Part shown: positions 1-4,918 of the stretch, one piece after another
How the letters are laid out: every line of letters starts with the position of its first letter
Position numbering within the stretch: position 1 is the first letter of the stretch
DNA from: Gemmatimonadota bacterium
Lineage (GTDB): Bacteria; Gemmatimonadota; Gemmatimonadetes; Palauibacterales; Palauibacteraceae
Length of the DNA stretch: 7,850 nucleotides
Direction: 5' to 3'
NCBI GenBank assembly: GCA_016649455.1
Contig: JAENXO010000113.1
Location: forward strand, 1-7,850
Made by a program: the position numbers and the translations under genes
The notes under the pieces: generated by a model
What the model saw: the letters and a program-made list of their open reading frames with translations, nothing else
Told to the model about the DNA's origin: nothing
The model's database searches: none

Positions 1-19
1 CCATCTGAGCTACGCCCGC
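1..19 (-). tRNA. 5' end of a tRNA, truncated by the window edge, possibly tRNA-Gly
   Basis: Read on the minus strand, these bases are a tRNA 5' end: the seven-base acceptor strand GCGGGCG, then TA, then the D-stem GCTC and the start of the D-loop (AGATGG). The acceptor strand and first D-arm bases are identical to those of tRNA-Gly(CCC) at 1454-1526, and such acceptors are common in bacterial glycine tRNAs, so a further glycine tRNA is the best guess. The anticodon lies outside the window, so identity cannot be confirmed. Confidence 0.75.
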
Positions 20-112
20 GAAGGGCCGAGAATCTGACTACCCCTGCGGTTCGAGGCAAGGTCCGATCGGGATTCACCGAGGGCACCGGTCGTCACGTTC
101 CGGTCAGGCGAC

Positions 113-141
113 TTGCCAGCAGGAAACGGTGTCTGCAGAAT
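113..141 (+). promoter_or_regulatory. Candidate sigma70-type promoter for the secreted protein gene at 213
   Basis: TTGCCA (113-118) matches the -35 consensus TTGACA at five of six positions. It is followed after exactly 17 bases by CAGAAT (136-141), which matches TATAAT at four of six. A start near 148 would leave a 5' leader of about 65 bases before the gene at 213. The match is by eye, and short promoter matches arise by chance in DNA of any composition. Confidence 0.45.
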
Positions 142-212
142 TGCCGGGAGATACCAGGCGATCCCCACCCCCGGGCGGATCGGTTTCCGTCCCCCTGAAC
201 CAGGAGGAAGTC

Positions 213-692
213 ATGCGACGGACCTTTCTCATGCTCGCAGCAGCAGCCGGAGCCGTGTTTCTTGCCGCTCCCAATGCTTCGGCGCAGACGACGATTGCGC
301 AGCTGTCCGCGTCCTACACGCCAGTTGGCCAGTTGCCCGCCGGAACGTACGGAGTCACGAGCGCTTCGCTTCCTGCCACGTTCGTGGTAGATCTGCGCGC
401 CAAGAGTCCTACCGGCCAGTTGCTCGTGGAGCAGGCAGGTGCCGAGACGAAATACCCCGTCGAGTTCTACAATCCCAGCTCATGGACAGGCAAAGAGAAG
501 GTCTCCCAGCTGAGCCTGCACTTCACGGACAGCAATGACCAGTTCGTCGCCTGCACGCTGGCCCGGCGCGACGACGGTCGGATGAGCGGCCTGTGCAGGG
601 ATGAAGCAGGGCGTGATGGCTGGCTCGAAGTACGGGGCCGCGGCGGCGAGTCCGTCGAACCCGGCAAGTGGTACGGCCCGGGAACCAACTGA
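213..692 (+). CDS. Secreted hypothetical protein
   Basis: This 159-residue protein is not recognised as a known family. It begins with a clear Sec signal peptide: MRRT, a hydrophobic Ala/Leu/Val/Phe stretch, and an Ala-Ser-Ala motif that predicts cleavage between A24 and Q25. The mature part is about 135 residues, polar, with no other membrane segment. It looks beta-rich, and two cysteines (C114, C128) close together could form a disulfide in the periplasm or outside the cell. The start at 213 is preferred over the in-frame ATG at 129 because a strong AGGAGG (203-208) lies just upstream of it and the signal peptide begins there; the upstream 28 codons are Pro/Gly-rich and unlike a leader. It appears monocistronic, with a candidate promoter at 113-141 and a strong terminator 26 bases after the stop. 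The function cannot be inferred. Confidence 0.8.
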   Translation: MRRTFLMLAAAAGAVFLAAPNASAQTTIAQLSASYTPVGQLPAGTYGVTSASLPATFVVDLRAKSPTGQLLVEQAGAETKYPVEFYNPSSWTGKEKVSQLSLHFTDSNDQFVACTLARRDDGRMSGLCRDEAGRDGWLEVRGRGGESVEPGKWYGPGTN

Positions 693-718
693 GCCGTACG
701 GCGATTTCGAAACAGAAA

Positions 719-754
719 CGGGGGGGCCGACGCCAGGTCGGCCCCCCCGTTTTT
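719..754. terminator. Strong intrinsic terminator, probably bidirectional, between convergent genes
   Basis: A perfect 13-bp inverted repeat (719-731 with 737-749), including a run of seven G against seven C, encloses the 5-base loop GCCAG. On the plus strand it is followed directly by TTTTT (750-754), the classic Rho-independent form, 26 bases after the stop of the secreted protein gene. On the minus strand the hairpin is followed by TTTCTGTTT (718-710), a weaker U-rich tract, so it can also end the gene at 813-1253 that reads toward it. Confidence 0.93.
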
Positions 755-812
755 CATCCCGGCGATTCGGCGGCTCGGGATCTGAACCGCTTCGTACCCG
801 TCCTGCGCGAAA

Positions 813-1253
813 CTACATGCGACTCATCTCGTGCCAGATGTCGCGGTAGATCTTCCATCCATCTGCGGTCTTCTTAACCGCGTTCATCCAGCGCCCCTCG
901 ATCGTCACGGGCTCGCCCTCGATCTTGCCGACGAGCTTGTAGGTGCCCCAGCTCGTGCCGAGGTCGCCATCGACCAGGCCGCTGTACGAGTTCAGCTCGA
1001 TCTTGAAGCCCGCGAACTGGTTGGACCTTTCCGCGATTGCAGCTGGTCCACGGATGAGTTCCTCGCCCGGAGGCATGCGGATCGCGTCATCGGTGTAGAC
1101 AGCGGCCATGGCGGCATAGTCACCGGCGTTGAAGGCGGCCTCCCAGTGGTCCAGCAGCTTGTCCAGTGGCTCCGGCGTCTCCTGGGCTCCGACGAAGCCG
1201 GCACTGCCAAGAAACAGCAGGATGGAGGCTACTGCGGTCAGGGTCCTGCGCAT
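813..1253 (-). CDS. Secreted SnoaL-like / DUF4440 domain protein
   Basis: This 146-residue protein has an N-terminal Sec signal peptide (basic MRRT, hydrophobic core, cleavage expected after V-G-A, between A23 and Q24). One domain of the NTF2-like superfamily (SnoaL, DUF4440 or SgcJ/EcaC style) fills the rest. The characteristic pattern is visible: a first helix with WEAAFNAGD, then AAVYTDDAIRMPPG, a RGPAAI segment starting the next helix, and a late strand ending in GWKIYRDIWHEM. The fold forms a cone-shaped pocket used by very different enzymes and binding proteins, so no substrate can be named. The signal peptide places it in the periplasm or outside. Start choice is supported by AAGGAG about 9 bases upstream (1261-1266, minus). 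It converges with the gene at 213-692 on a shared terminator, and lies downstream of the tRNA operon terminator on the same strand, so it probably has its own promoter, which I could not identify convincingly. Confidence 0.87.
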   Translation of the reverse strand: MRRTLTAVASILLFLGSAGFVGAQETPEPLDKLLDHWEAAFNAGDYAAMAAVYTDDAIRMPPGEELIRGPAAIAERSNQFAGFKIELNSYSGLVDGDLGTSWGTYKLVGKIEGEPVTIEGRWMNAVKKTADGWKIYRDIWHEMSRM

Positions 1254-1414
1254 AACTCGTTCTCCTTGAGATGGGACAGCCCTTGATCATCGCGACGAAC
1301 CGGATCGTGCGGTCCACGCCGGTGTCGACCGAACGAGCATCGCCAAGATCGGCCTTGATGGGAACCCCGCGGGACAATCCCACCTGCCCACTTTGGGGGA
1401 GGGTATCGAGGAGG

Positions 1415-1450
1415 GGAAAAGAACGACGGGGGCCCGATCTCTCGGACCCC
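1415..1450 (-). terminator. Intrinsic terminator of the tRNA operon
   Basis: On the minus strand, just after tRNA-Gly(CCC), a 9-bp stem (1450-1442 with 1437-1429, one G-U pair) closes the 4-base loop GAGA. A few bases further on comes TTCTTTT (1422-1416). The position a few bases downstream of the last tRNA fits an operon terminator. The T-tract is interrupted and starts about six bases after the stem, so it may be moderately efficient. Confidence 0.65.
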
Positions 1451-1453
1451 TCA

Positions 1454-1526
1454 AGCGGGCGACCGGTCTCGAACCGGCGACCTTCAGCTTGGGAAGCTGA
1501 CGCTCTACCGACTGAGCTACGCCCGC
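1454..1526 (-). tRNA. tRNA-Gly (anticodon CCC)
   Basis: The minus strand folds into a complete cloverleaf. The acceptor stem is GCGGGCG/CGCCCGC (7 bp). There is a GCTC/GAGC D-stem, and the anticodon stem TCAGC/GCTGA holds the loop TTCCCAA, so the anticodon is CCC. The T-arm has GCCGG/CCGGT around TTCGAGA. The discriminator is T, as expected for bacterial glycine tRNAs. The 3' CCA is not encoded and must be added by CCA-adding enzyme. It reads GGG codons and is the last tRNA of the three-gene cluster. Confidence 0.97.
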
Positions 1527-1535
1527 AAGCTGTGC

Positions 1536-1593
1536 GTCTCGTCGCTTCCACGATCCGCGATCAAAGATCGAATGATCGTTCCAGCGACGAGAC
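1536..1593. repeat. Long nested inverted repeat in the tRNA-Val/tRNA-Gly spacer, with four GATC sites
   Basis: A perfect 11-bp inverted repeat (1536-1546 with 1583-1593) encloses a 3x3 internal loop, then a second 6-bp stem (1550-1555 with 1574-1579), a 2x3 internal loop, and an inner 5-bp stem CGATC/GATCG (1558-1562 with 1566-1570) around the triloop AAA. In all, 22 base pairs fold into one 58-base hairpin. The core holds four GATC sites (1552, 1559, 1566, 1574) in 26 bases. It lies between two tRNA genes, so it should be transcribed as part of the minus-strand precursor. No open reading frame or tRNA accounts for it. Possible roles are an RNase processing site, a small structured RNA, or a mobile-type palindromic repeat. 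Confidence 0.8.
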
Positions 1594-1611
1594 ACACTCG
1601 GTAGACACCAA

Positions 1612-1685
1612 TGGGGCGGGAGGGACTTGAACCCCCGACTTCTGCGATGTGAACGCAGCGCTCTAGCCAGCTGAGCTACCGCCCC
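1612..1685 (-). tRNA. tRNA-Val (anticodon CAC)
   Basis: The minus strand gives a full cloverleaf. The acceptor stem is GGGGCGG/CCGCCCC. The D-arm is GCTC/GAGC. The anticodon stem CTGCG/CGCAG has the loop TTCACAT, so the anticodon is CAC, reading the valine codon GTG. The T-arm carries TTCAAGT. The discriminator is A, as in bacterial valine tRNAs. CCA is not encoded. It sits 34 bases after tRNA-Gly(GCC) and 85 bases before tRNA-Gly(CCC), and is presumably cut from a common precursor. Confidence 0.97.
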
Positions 1686-1719
1686 AGGTTCCACTACTCA
1701 TCCTTCTTGACCATCTTAG

Positions 1720-1792
1720 AGCGGGCAACCGGATTCGAACCGGCGACCTCAACCTTGGCAAGGTTGCGCTCTACCAGCTGAGCTATGCCCGC
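1720..1792 (-). tRNA. tRNA-Gly (anticodon GCC)
   Basis: The minus strand folds as a cloverleaf. The acceptor stem is GCGGGCA/TGCCCGC. The D-stem is GCTC/GAGC. The anticodon stem CAACC/GGTTG encloses TTGCCAA, giving anticodon GCC, which reads GGC and GGT. The T-arm has TTCGAAT. The discriminator is T, typical for glycine, and no CCA is encoded. It is the first gene of the tRNA operon, about 75 bases downstream of the predicted transcription start. Confidence 0.97.
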
Positions 1793-1807
1793 GCACTCGG
1801 CTCGAAA

Positions 1808-1862
1808 ACCTGCAAATACGCCTCTGTGCAGGTGCAAAGAGCCGGGCCCGGGGGCCCGGCTC
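1808..1862 (-). other. Two hairpins in the leader of the tRNA operon
   Basis: Between the predicted promoter and tRNA-Gly(GCC) lie two inverted repeats. The first to be transcribed has 11-bp perfect arms (1839-1849 with 1852-1862), almost entirely G and C, separated by two bases. The second has 7-bp arms ACCTGCA/TGCAGGT (1808-1814 with 1827-1833) and on the minus strand is followed by TTTC. The pair may be a 5' processing structure, an attenuator, or simply a remnant terminator. The repeats are clear; the role is unknown. Confidence 0.6.
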
Positions 1863-1874
1863 CAGCACCGCAGA

Positions 1875-1902
1875 ATGTTACGGCATCGGAGAGGGATGTC
1901 AA
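1875..1902 (-). promoter_or_regulatory. Promoter of the tRNA-Gly-Val-Gly operon
   Basis: On the minus strand a perfect -35 element TTGACA (1902-1897) is followed after 16 bases by TAACAT (1880-1875), a four-of-six match to the -10 consensus. It points at the tRNA cluster, with a predicted start near 1868. A perfect -35 box correctly placed and oriented makes this the best promoter match in the window. Confidence 0.7.
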
Positions 1903-2015
1903 TGAAGTGATGTCCGGGCGGTCAGGCGGGGAACCGGAACGAGTCTTCCCCTTTTCTCCAGGTGAGCAGAGTCCGAGGCTGCTCGTCTCGATTCAGCTGG
2001 TATGGGAGGTAGAAC

Positions 2016-3143
2016 GTGATCAGGATGTGGCGCGTCCACCGCAGATTGGCCTGCGGAGTGCTGGCGTTGTTGGTATCGGCAGCGCCGGCGGCGACACAAC
2101 CGGTGACCGAACGCTCCCCCAATGTCGAAGGGACCTGGGTGGCATCGCCACGAACGCTTCATTTCCTTCTCTCGCACCGCTTTTCGGTCGTCGGGGACGA
2201 TGCTGACATCAGCGATATCTTCGGCGATGGAAAAATCGTGAACTATCCGACGTTCGCCCTCACGTACGGCGTCGTCCGGGACGTTCATGCTGGCATCCAG
2301 TACAGCAGCAACTCCCTGGTCGCCGATGGGGCCAACGAATGGCAGCCGTTTCTGAAGTGGGCGCCGATCCATGCGGCAGAGGACGGGCCGTTCGGGCTCG
2401 CGGGCACGGCCGCGTGGAATGGTGGAATCGACAGTGTGGACGGCGAATTCCTCGGTGAGGGACGATTCGGTCGCTTTTTCGTGACGGCGGGCGCGAGGGC
2501 GTTCTCGAAGCTCTCCCCGGCCACACAGACTGACGATGAGGGTCCCGGCCTCGCCGTGGTCGGAAGCGCCGGATTCCACGTGCACAGGTACCTGACGCTC
2601 GCCGGCGATGTCGCCGACGTCGTCGCGGGCGGCTCCGCTCCAGTTGCCTGGAGCGCGGGGCTGCAGATCGGGATCCCTTACACACCTCACACGTTCTCTC
2701 TCCTGGCGACCAATGTGTCCAGTAGTACCATCCAGGGATCATCGATCGGCGTCGATGGAGTGGTCTACTGGGGGTTCGAATTCACGGTGCCGTTCAGCGG
2801 ATTTGCCCGTTGGGGAAAGATCATCGATCCCGGTGAGGACGTCGGTGACTCTGGCACAGACCCGGAACCAGCAGCCGATCAGACGGAACAAAGGGTCGTG
2901 GAGATCGAGATCCGTGGATTCCAGTTCAATCCGGCGGTTGTGCACATCCAGCCGGGAACGCTCGTCCGGTGGATCAATCGGGATCCGGTCGGCCATTCGA
3001 CGCGTCTCGAAGCAGGCGGGTGGGCGTCCGAGCTTCTCGGTCCGGGCGACATCTACGAGCGGAAGTTCGAGGAACCGGGAGAATATGAATACGCCTGCGT
3101 TCCTCATCCCTACATGACTGGAAGAGTGATCGTATCACCGTGA
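2016..3143 (+). CDS. Outer-membrane beta-barrel (DUF5777-like) fused to a C-terminal amicyanin-like cupredoxin
   Basis: This 375-residue protein has three parts. Residues 1 to about 27 form a Sec signal peptide. Residues about 37-270 are alternating amphipathic strands resembling the DUF5777 beta-barrel family (the LHFLLSHRF segment followed by LTYGVVRDVHAGIQYS is typical), ending with an aromatic strand, YWGFEFTVPFSGF. After an acidic Asp/Glu/Pro linker (about 271-292), residues 293-374 are a cupredoxin with all four type-1 copper ligands: H327, then C361, H364 and M367 in a C-x2-H-x2-M loop (CVPHPYM), closely like amicyanin. It should sit in the outer membrane with the copper domain probably in the periplasm. 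The GTG at 2016 is chosen because GGGAGG (2004-2009) is 6 bases upstream; ATG at 2025 would be 15 bases away. It is 35 bases from the next cupredoxin gene, so an operon is likely. The substrate or redox partner is unknown. The cupredoxin call is firm; the barrel family is probable. Confidence 0.88.
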   Translation: MIRMWRVHRRLACGVLALLVSAAPAATQPVTERSPNVEGTWVASPRTLHFLLSHRFSVVGDDADISDIFGDGKIVNYPTFALTYGVVRDVHAGIQYSSNSLVADGANEWQPFLKWAPIHAAEDGPFGLAGTAAWNGGIDSVDGEFLGEGRFGRFFVTAGARAFSKLSPATQTDDEGPGLAVVGSAGFHVHRYLTLAGDVADVVAGGSAPVAWSAGLQIGIPYTPHTFSLLATNVSSSTIQGSSIGVDGVVYWGFEFTVPFSGFARWGKIIDPGEDVGDSGTDPEPAADQTEQRVVEIEIRGFQFNPAVVHIQPGTLVRWINRDPVGHSTRLEAGGWASELLGPGDIYERKFEEPGEYEYACVPHPYMTGRVIVSP

Positions 3144-3165
3144 TGCAGCAACAGCGCCTAACCTG

Positions 3166-3172
3166 AAGGAGA
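3166..3172 (+). promoter_or_regulatory. Ribosome binding site of the cupredoxin lipoprotein gene
   Basis: AAGGAGA lies 6 bases before the ATG at 3179, inside the 35-base gap after the barrel-cupredoxin gene. It fixes the start and supports independent initiation within a shared transcript. Confidence 0.8.
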
Positions 3173-3178
3173 CGGACA

Positions 3179-3868
3179 ATGAACAACCGCAACTTGTCGC
3201 TCGTAACCCTGGCGATCCTCGCCGTCGGTGGTCTTTCGCTCGCGTCCTGCAGCGGCGACGACCCGGCCGGTCCGCCCGCCGGATTAGGAAACGACCCGAC
3301 TGCGGTAACTGTCGCCTCGGGAAACAGCCAGACGGGGCGCACCCTCGAGACACTCGACGCACCTCTGGTGGTGCGAGTGGCCGATGCCGATGGAGACCCG
3401 GTCAGCGGTGCGACCGTCAACTGGTCCATTGCCCAGGGTGGCGGAAGTCTATCGGCCGCGTCGTCGACGTCGAACGCCCAGGGCCAGGCCTCGATACAAT
3501 TCACGCCGGGAACAGCGATCGAAACCAGCGGCATCGAAGCTCGCGTCACCGGAGTAGCGACTGCCGCGAGCTTCACGATCGAGACTTCGATTCTCGTGAT
3601 CGAGATCGAGGGAATCGCGTTCGTCGGCCCGAATGGTACGGACGCGGTGACGATTCCGCTCGGGGCCACCGTCGAGTGGGTGAATCGTGACGCGGTCCGG
3701 CACACGGCCACGTCGAATTCGATGCCGGCTGGAAGCCCGATGATCAACTCCGGACTGATGGCACAGGGAGCGCGGTATTCCTTTACGCCTAACGTAGTCG
3801 GCACTTGGACGTATTTCTGCGAGGTTCACCCTGCACAGATGGCTGGTGCCACGGTCACCGTTCAGTAG
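3179..3868 (+). CDS. Lipoprotein with bacterial Ig-like (Big_1) and cupredoxin domains
   Basis: This 229-residue protein begins with a lipoprotein signal: hydrophobic residues 6-23 and the lipobox L-A-S-C with acylated C24. A flexible Asp/Pro/Gly stretch (25-41) leads to a Big_1-type Ig-like domain (about 42-135), recognisable by LVVRVADADGDPVSGATVNW and the later NAQGQAS turn. Residues about 138-229 form a plastocyanin-like cupredoxin with ligands H175 (VRHTATS), C214, H217 and M221 (CEVHPAQM). The Met is three residues after the His, one more than in the upstream protein. It should be anchored to a membrane, with Asp-free +2 and +3 residues (Ser, Gly) compatible with outer-membrane sorting, and the Ig-like domain acting as a spacer. 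The cupredoxin half resembles that of the upstream gene (both have a W-[VI]-N-R-D stretch before the first His), so the two may have arisen by domain duplication and may exchange electrons or copper. No terminator with a T-tract was found downstream. Confidence 0.9.
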   Translation: MNNRNLSLVTLAILAVGGLSLASCSGDDPAGPPAGLGNDPTAVTVASGNSQTGRTLETLDAPLVVRVADADGDPVSGATVNWSIAQGGGSLSAASSTSNAQGQASIQFTPGTAIETSGIEARVTGVATAASFTIETSILVIEIEGIAFVGPNGTDAVTIPLGATVEWVNRDAVRHTATSNSMPAGSPMINSGLMAQGARYSFTPNVVGTWTYFCEVHPAQMAGATVTVQ

Positions 3869-3996
3869 CTCGACACAGCAGACGTTGGGTCCTGTCGGGA
3901 CCGGGGTGGTCGGGCCGTCGGCGTGCGGCATAGCTTGACGCGTTCGAATGCGCCAACCGCGCGGCGGCACCGACACCAGGGCACCGGGGACCGAAC

Positions 3997-4887
3997 GTGA
4001 GTGAAACGACAGAACAGTATTCACCCGATTCCCTCGAGTCCGCGGGCCGCCGTGCGCTCGATCGAATCGTCGTCGTCCTGTATCAGCCGCAGGACCTGGT
4101 GAACATCGCCCTCGTGGTGCGGGCGATGAAGAACATGGATCTGACGCGCCTGTGCCTGGTCGAACCGGCCGAATTCGATGGATGGCGGATAACAGGAATC
4201 GCCCACGACACCTCCGAGATCGTCGATGCGGTCCGGATCGTGGATACGTTCGAAGAAGCGGTCCAGGATGTCGTCCGCGTCGTCGCCACGACCGGCCGGC
4301 GGCGGGCGAAGCGGCAGGAGTGGTCGGAGCCGCGCGATGCGGCGCCCGGCATCCTGGAGCGGACCGAAGCCGGAGACGTGGCGCTCGTATTCGGCCGCGA
4401 AGACCGCGGGCTCCCGAACGAGATCCTCGACCTGTGCGACGAGGCGGTGTGCATCCCGACCAACCCGGAGCACAAGTCCCTCAATCTCGGGCACGCGGCG
4501 CTGCTCATGTTCTACGAACTCCGGGAGGCGGCCCGACAGCTGGGCGGACTGGGAGAGCGAGACCTGTCAGGCAAGCCGCGGGACTACGCTCCACCCGCCA
4601 CGGCCGCGCAGATGGAGGATTTCTTCCGGCTGTGGGAACGGGCGCTGGACCAGATCTCGATGTTCAAGGGAGCGGACGAGACCTCGAAGATGCGCAGCTA
4701 CCGCCGGCTCATCCGCCGCGCGGAACCCGACGGCCGCGAGATCCGGCTGCTCGAGGCGACGGCATGGCGGATCCTGCACTATGCGGACCGGACGCGCGCC
4801 CGGCTGGCGGATGAACTCGACTCAGATCTCGATTGGGGGCCCGACTCCGAACCCGACTCAGACCCCGAGCCCGACTCCGACCGCTGA
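3997..4887 (+). CDS. trmJ: tRNA (cytidine/uridine-32-2'-O-)-methyltransferase TrmJ, SpoU family
   Basis: TrmJ methylates the ribose 2'-OH of nucleotide 32 in the anticodon loop of tRNAs, using S-adenosylmethionine, in the cytoplasm. The 296-residue protein shows the SPOUT/SpoU motifs in order: motif 1 with N36 and R42 (NIALVVRAMKNM), motif 2 FGREDRGLPNE (132-142), and motif 3 IPTNPEHKSLNLGHA (153-167), which forms the knotted cofactor site. The IPTNP...SLNL signature with the helical C-terminal extension (about 205-270) favours TrmJ over TrmH or TrmL. The start is GTG at 3997, with a weak GGGGA six bases upstream. Residues 272-296 are an Asp/Ser/Pro/Glu tail, not part of the usual family and encoded by short repeats. 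It is separated by 128 bases from the upstream cupredoxin operon and converges with glgP with only 31 bases between the stops, where no clear terminator hairpin is visible. Family assignment is strong; the exact nucleotide specificity is by homology. Confidence 0.9.
   Translation: MSETTEQYSPDSLESAGRRALDRIVVVLYQPQDLVNIALVVRAMKNMDLTRLCLVEPAEFDGWRITGIAHDTSEIVDAVRIVDTFEEAVQDVVRVVATTGRRRAKRQEWSEPRDAAPGILERTEAGDVALVFGREDRGLPNEILDLCDEAVCIPTNPEHKSLNLGHAALLMFYELREAARQLGGLGERDLSGKPRDYAPPATAAQMEDFFRLWERALDQISMFKGADETSKMRSYRRLIRRAEPDGREIRLLEATAWRILHYADRTRARLADELDSDLDWGPDSEPDSDPEPDSDR
4840..4881 (+). repeat. Short tandem repeat encoding the acidic tail of TrmJ
   Basis: Three imperfect 12-base units of the form CCCGACTCNGAN (4840-4851, 4852-4863, 4870-4881), with a 6-base partial unit CCCGAG between the second and third, encode Pro-Asp-Ser-Glu/Asp repeats at the very end of trmJ. 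The units are in frame (12 and 6 are multiples of 3), so copy-number change would lengthen or shorten the tail without a frameshift. Confidence 0.85.
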
Positions 4888-4918
4888 CAGCTGAACGGAA
4901 TTTGCGGGACGCGCAGCC

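Noticed and set aside
5..1526. Direct repeat CTGAGCTACGCCCGC at 5-19 and 1512-1526 flanking the two secreted-protein genes, looking like attachment sites of an integrated element.
   Set aside because: Both copies are the 5' ends of tRNA genes with the same acceptor and D-arm, so paralogous tRNAs explain the repeat. There is no integrase or other mobile gene between them.
1271..1694. Open frames on both strands covering the tRNA cluster.
   Set aside because: They run through three well-formed tRNA genes and have no ribosome binding site or recognisable protein features.
1839..1862. GC-rich palindrome as an ordinary intrinsic terminator.
   Set aside because: No gene ends just upstream of it on either strand, and the minus-strand continuation is only TTTGC. 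It lies between a promoter and a tRNA, so it is better described as leader structure.
1899..2742. Minus-strand open frames (1899-2690 and 2260-2742) opposite the barrel gene.
   Set aside because: The plus-strand gene has a signal peptide, strand pattern and intact cupredoxin in frame. The antisense frames are Arg-rich shadows.
3888..3902. Inverted repeat GGTCC/GGACC after the cupredoxin lipoprotein gene as a terminator.
   Set aside because: Only five base pairs and no T-tract follow it; too weak to call.
3935..3940. TTGACG as a -35 box for trmJ.
   Set aside because: No acceptable -10 sequence is present 16-18 bases downstream; the region there is all G and C.
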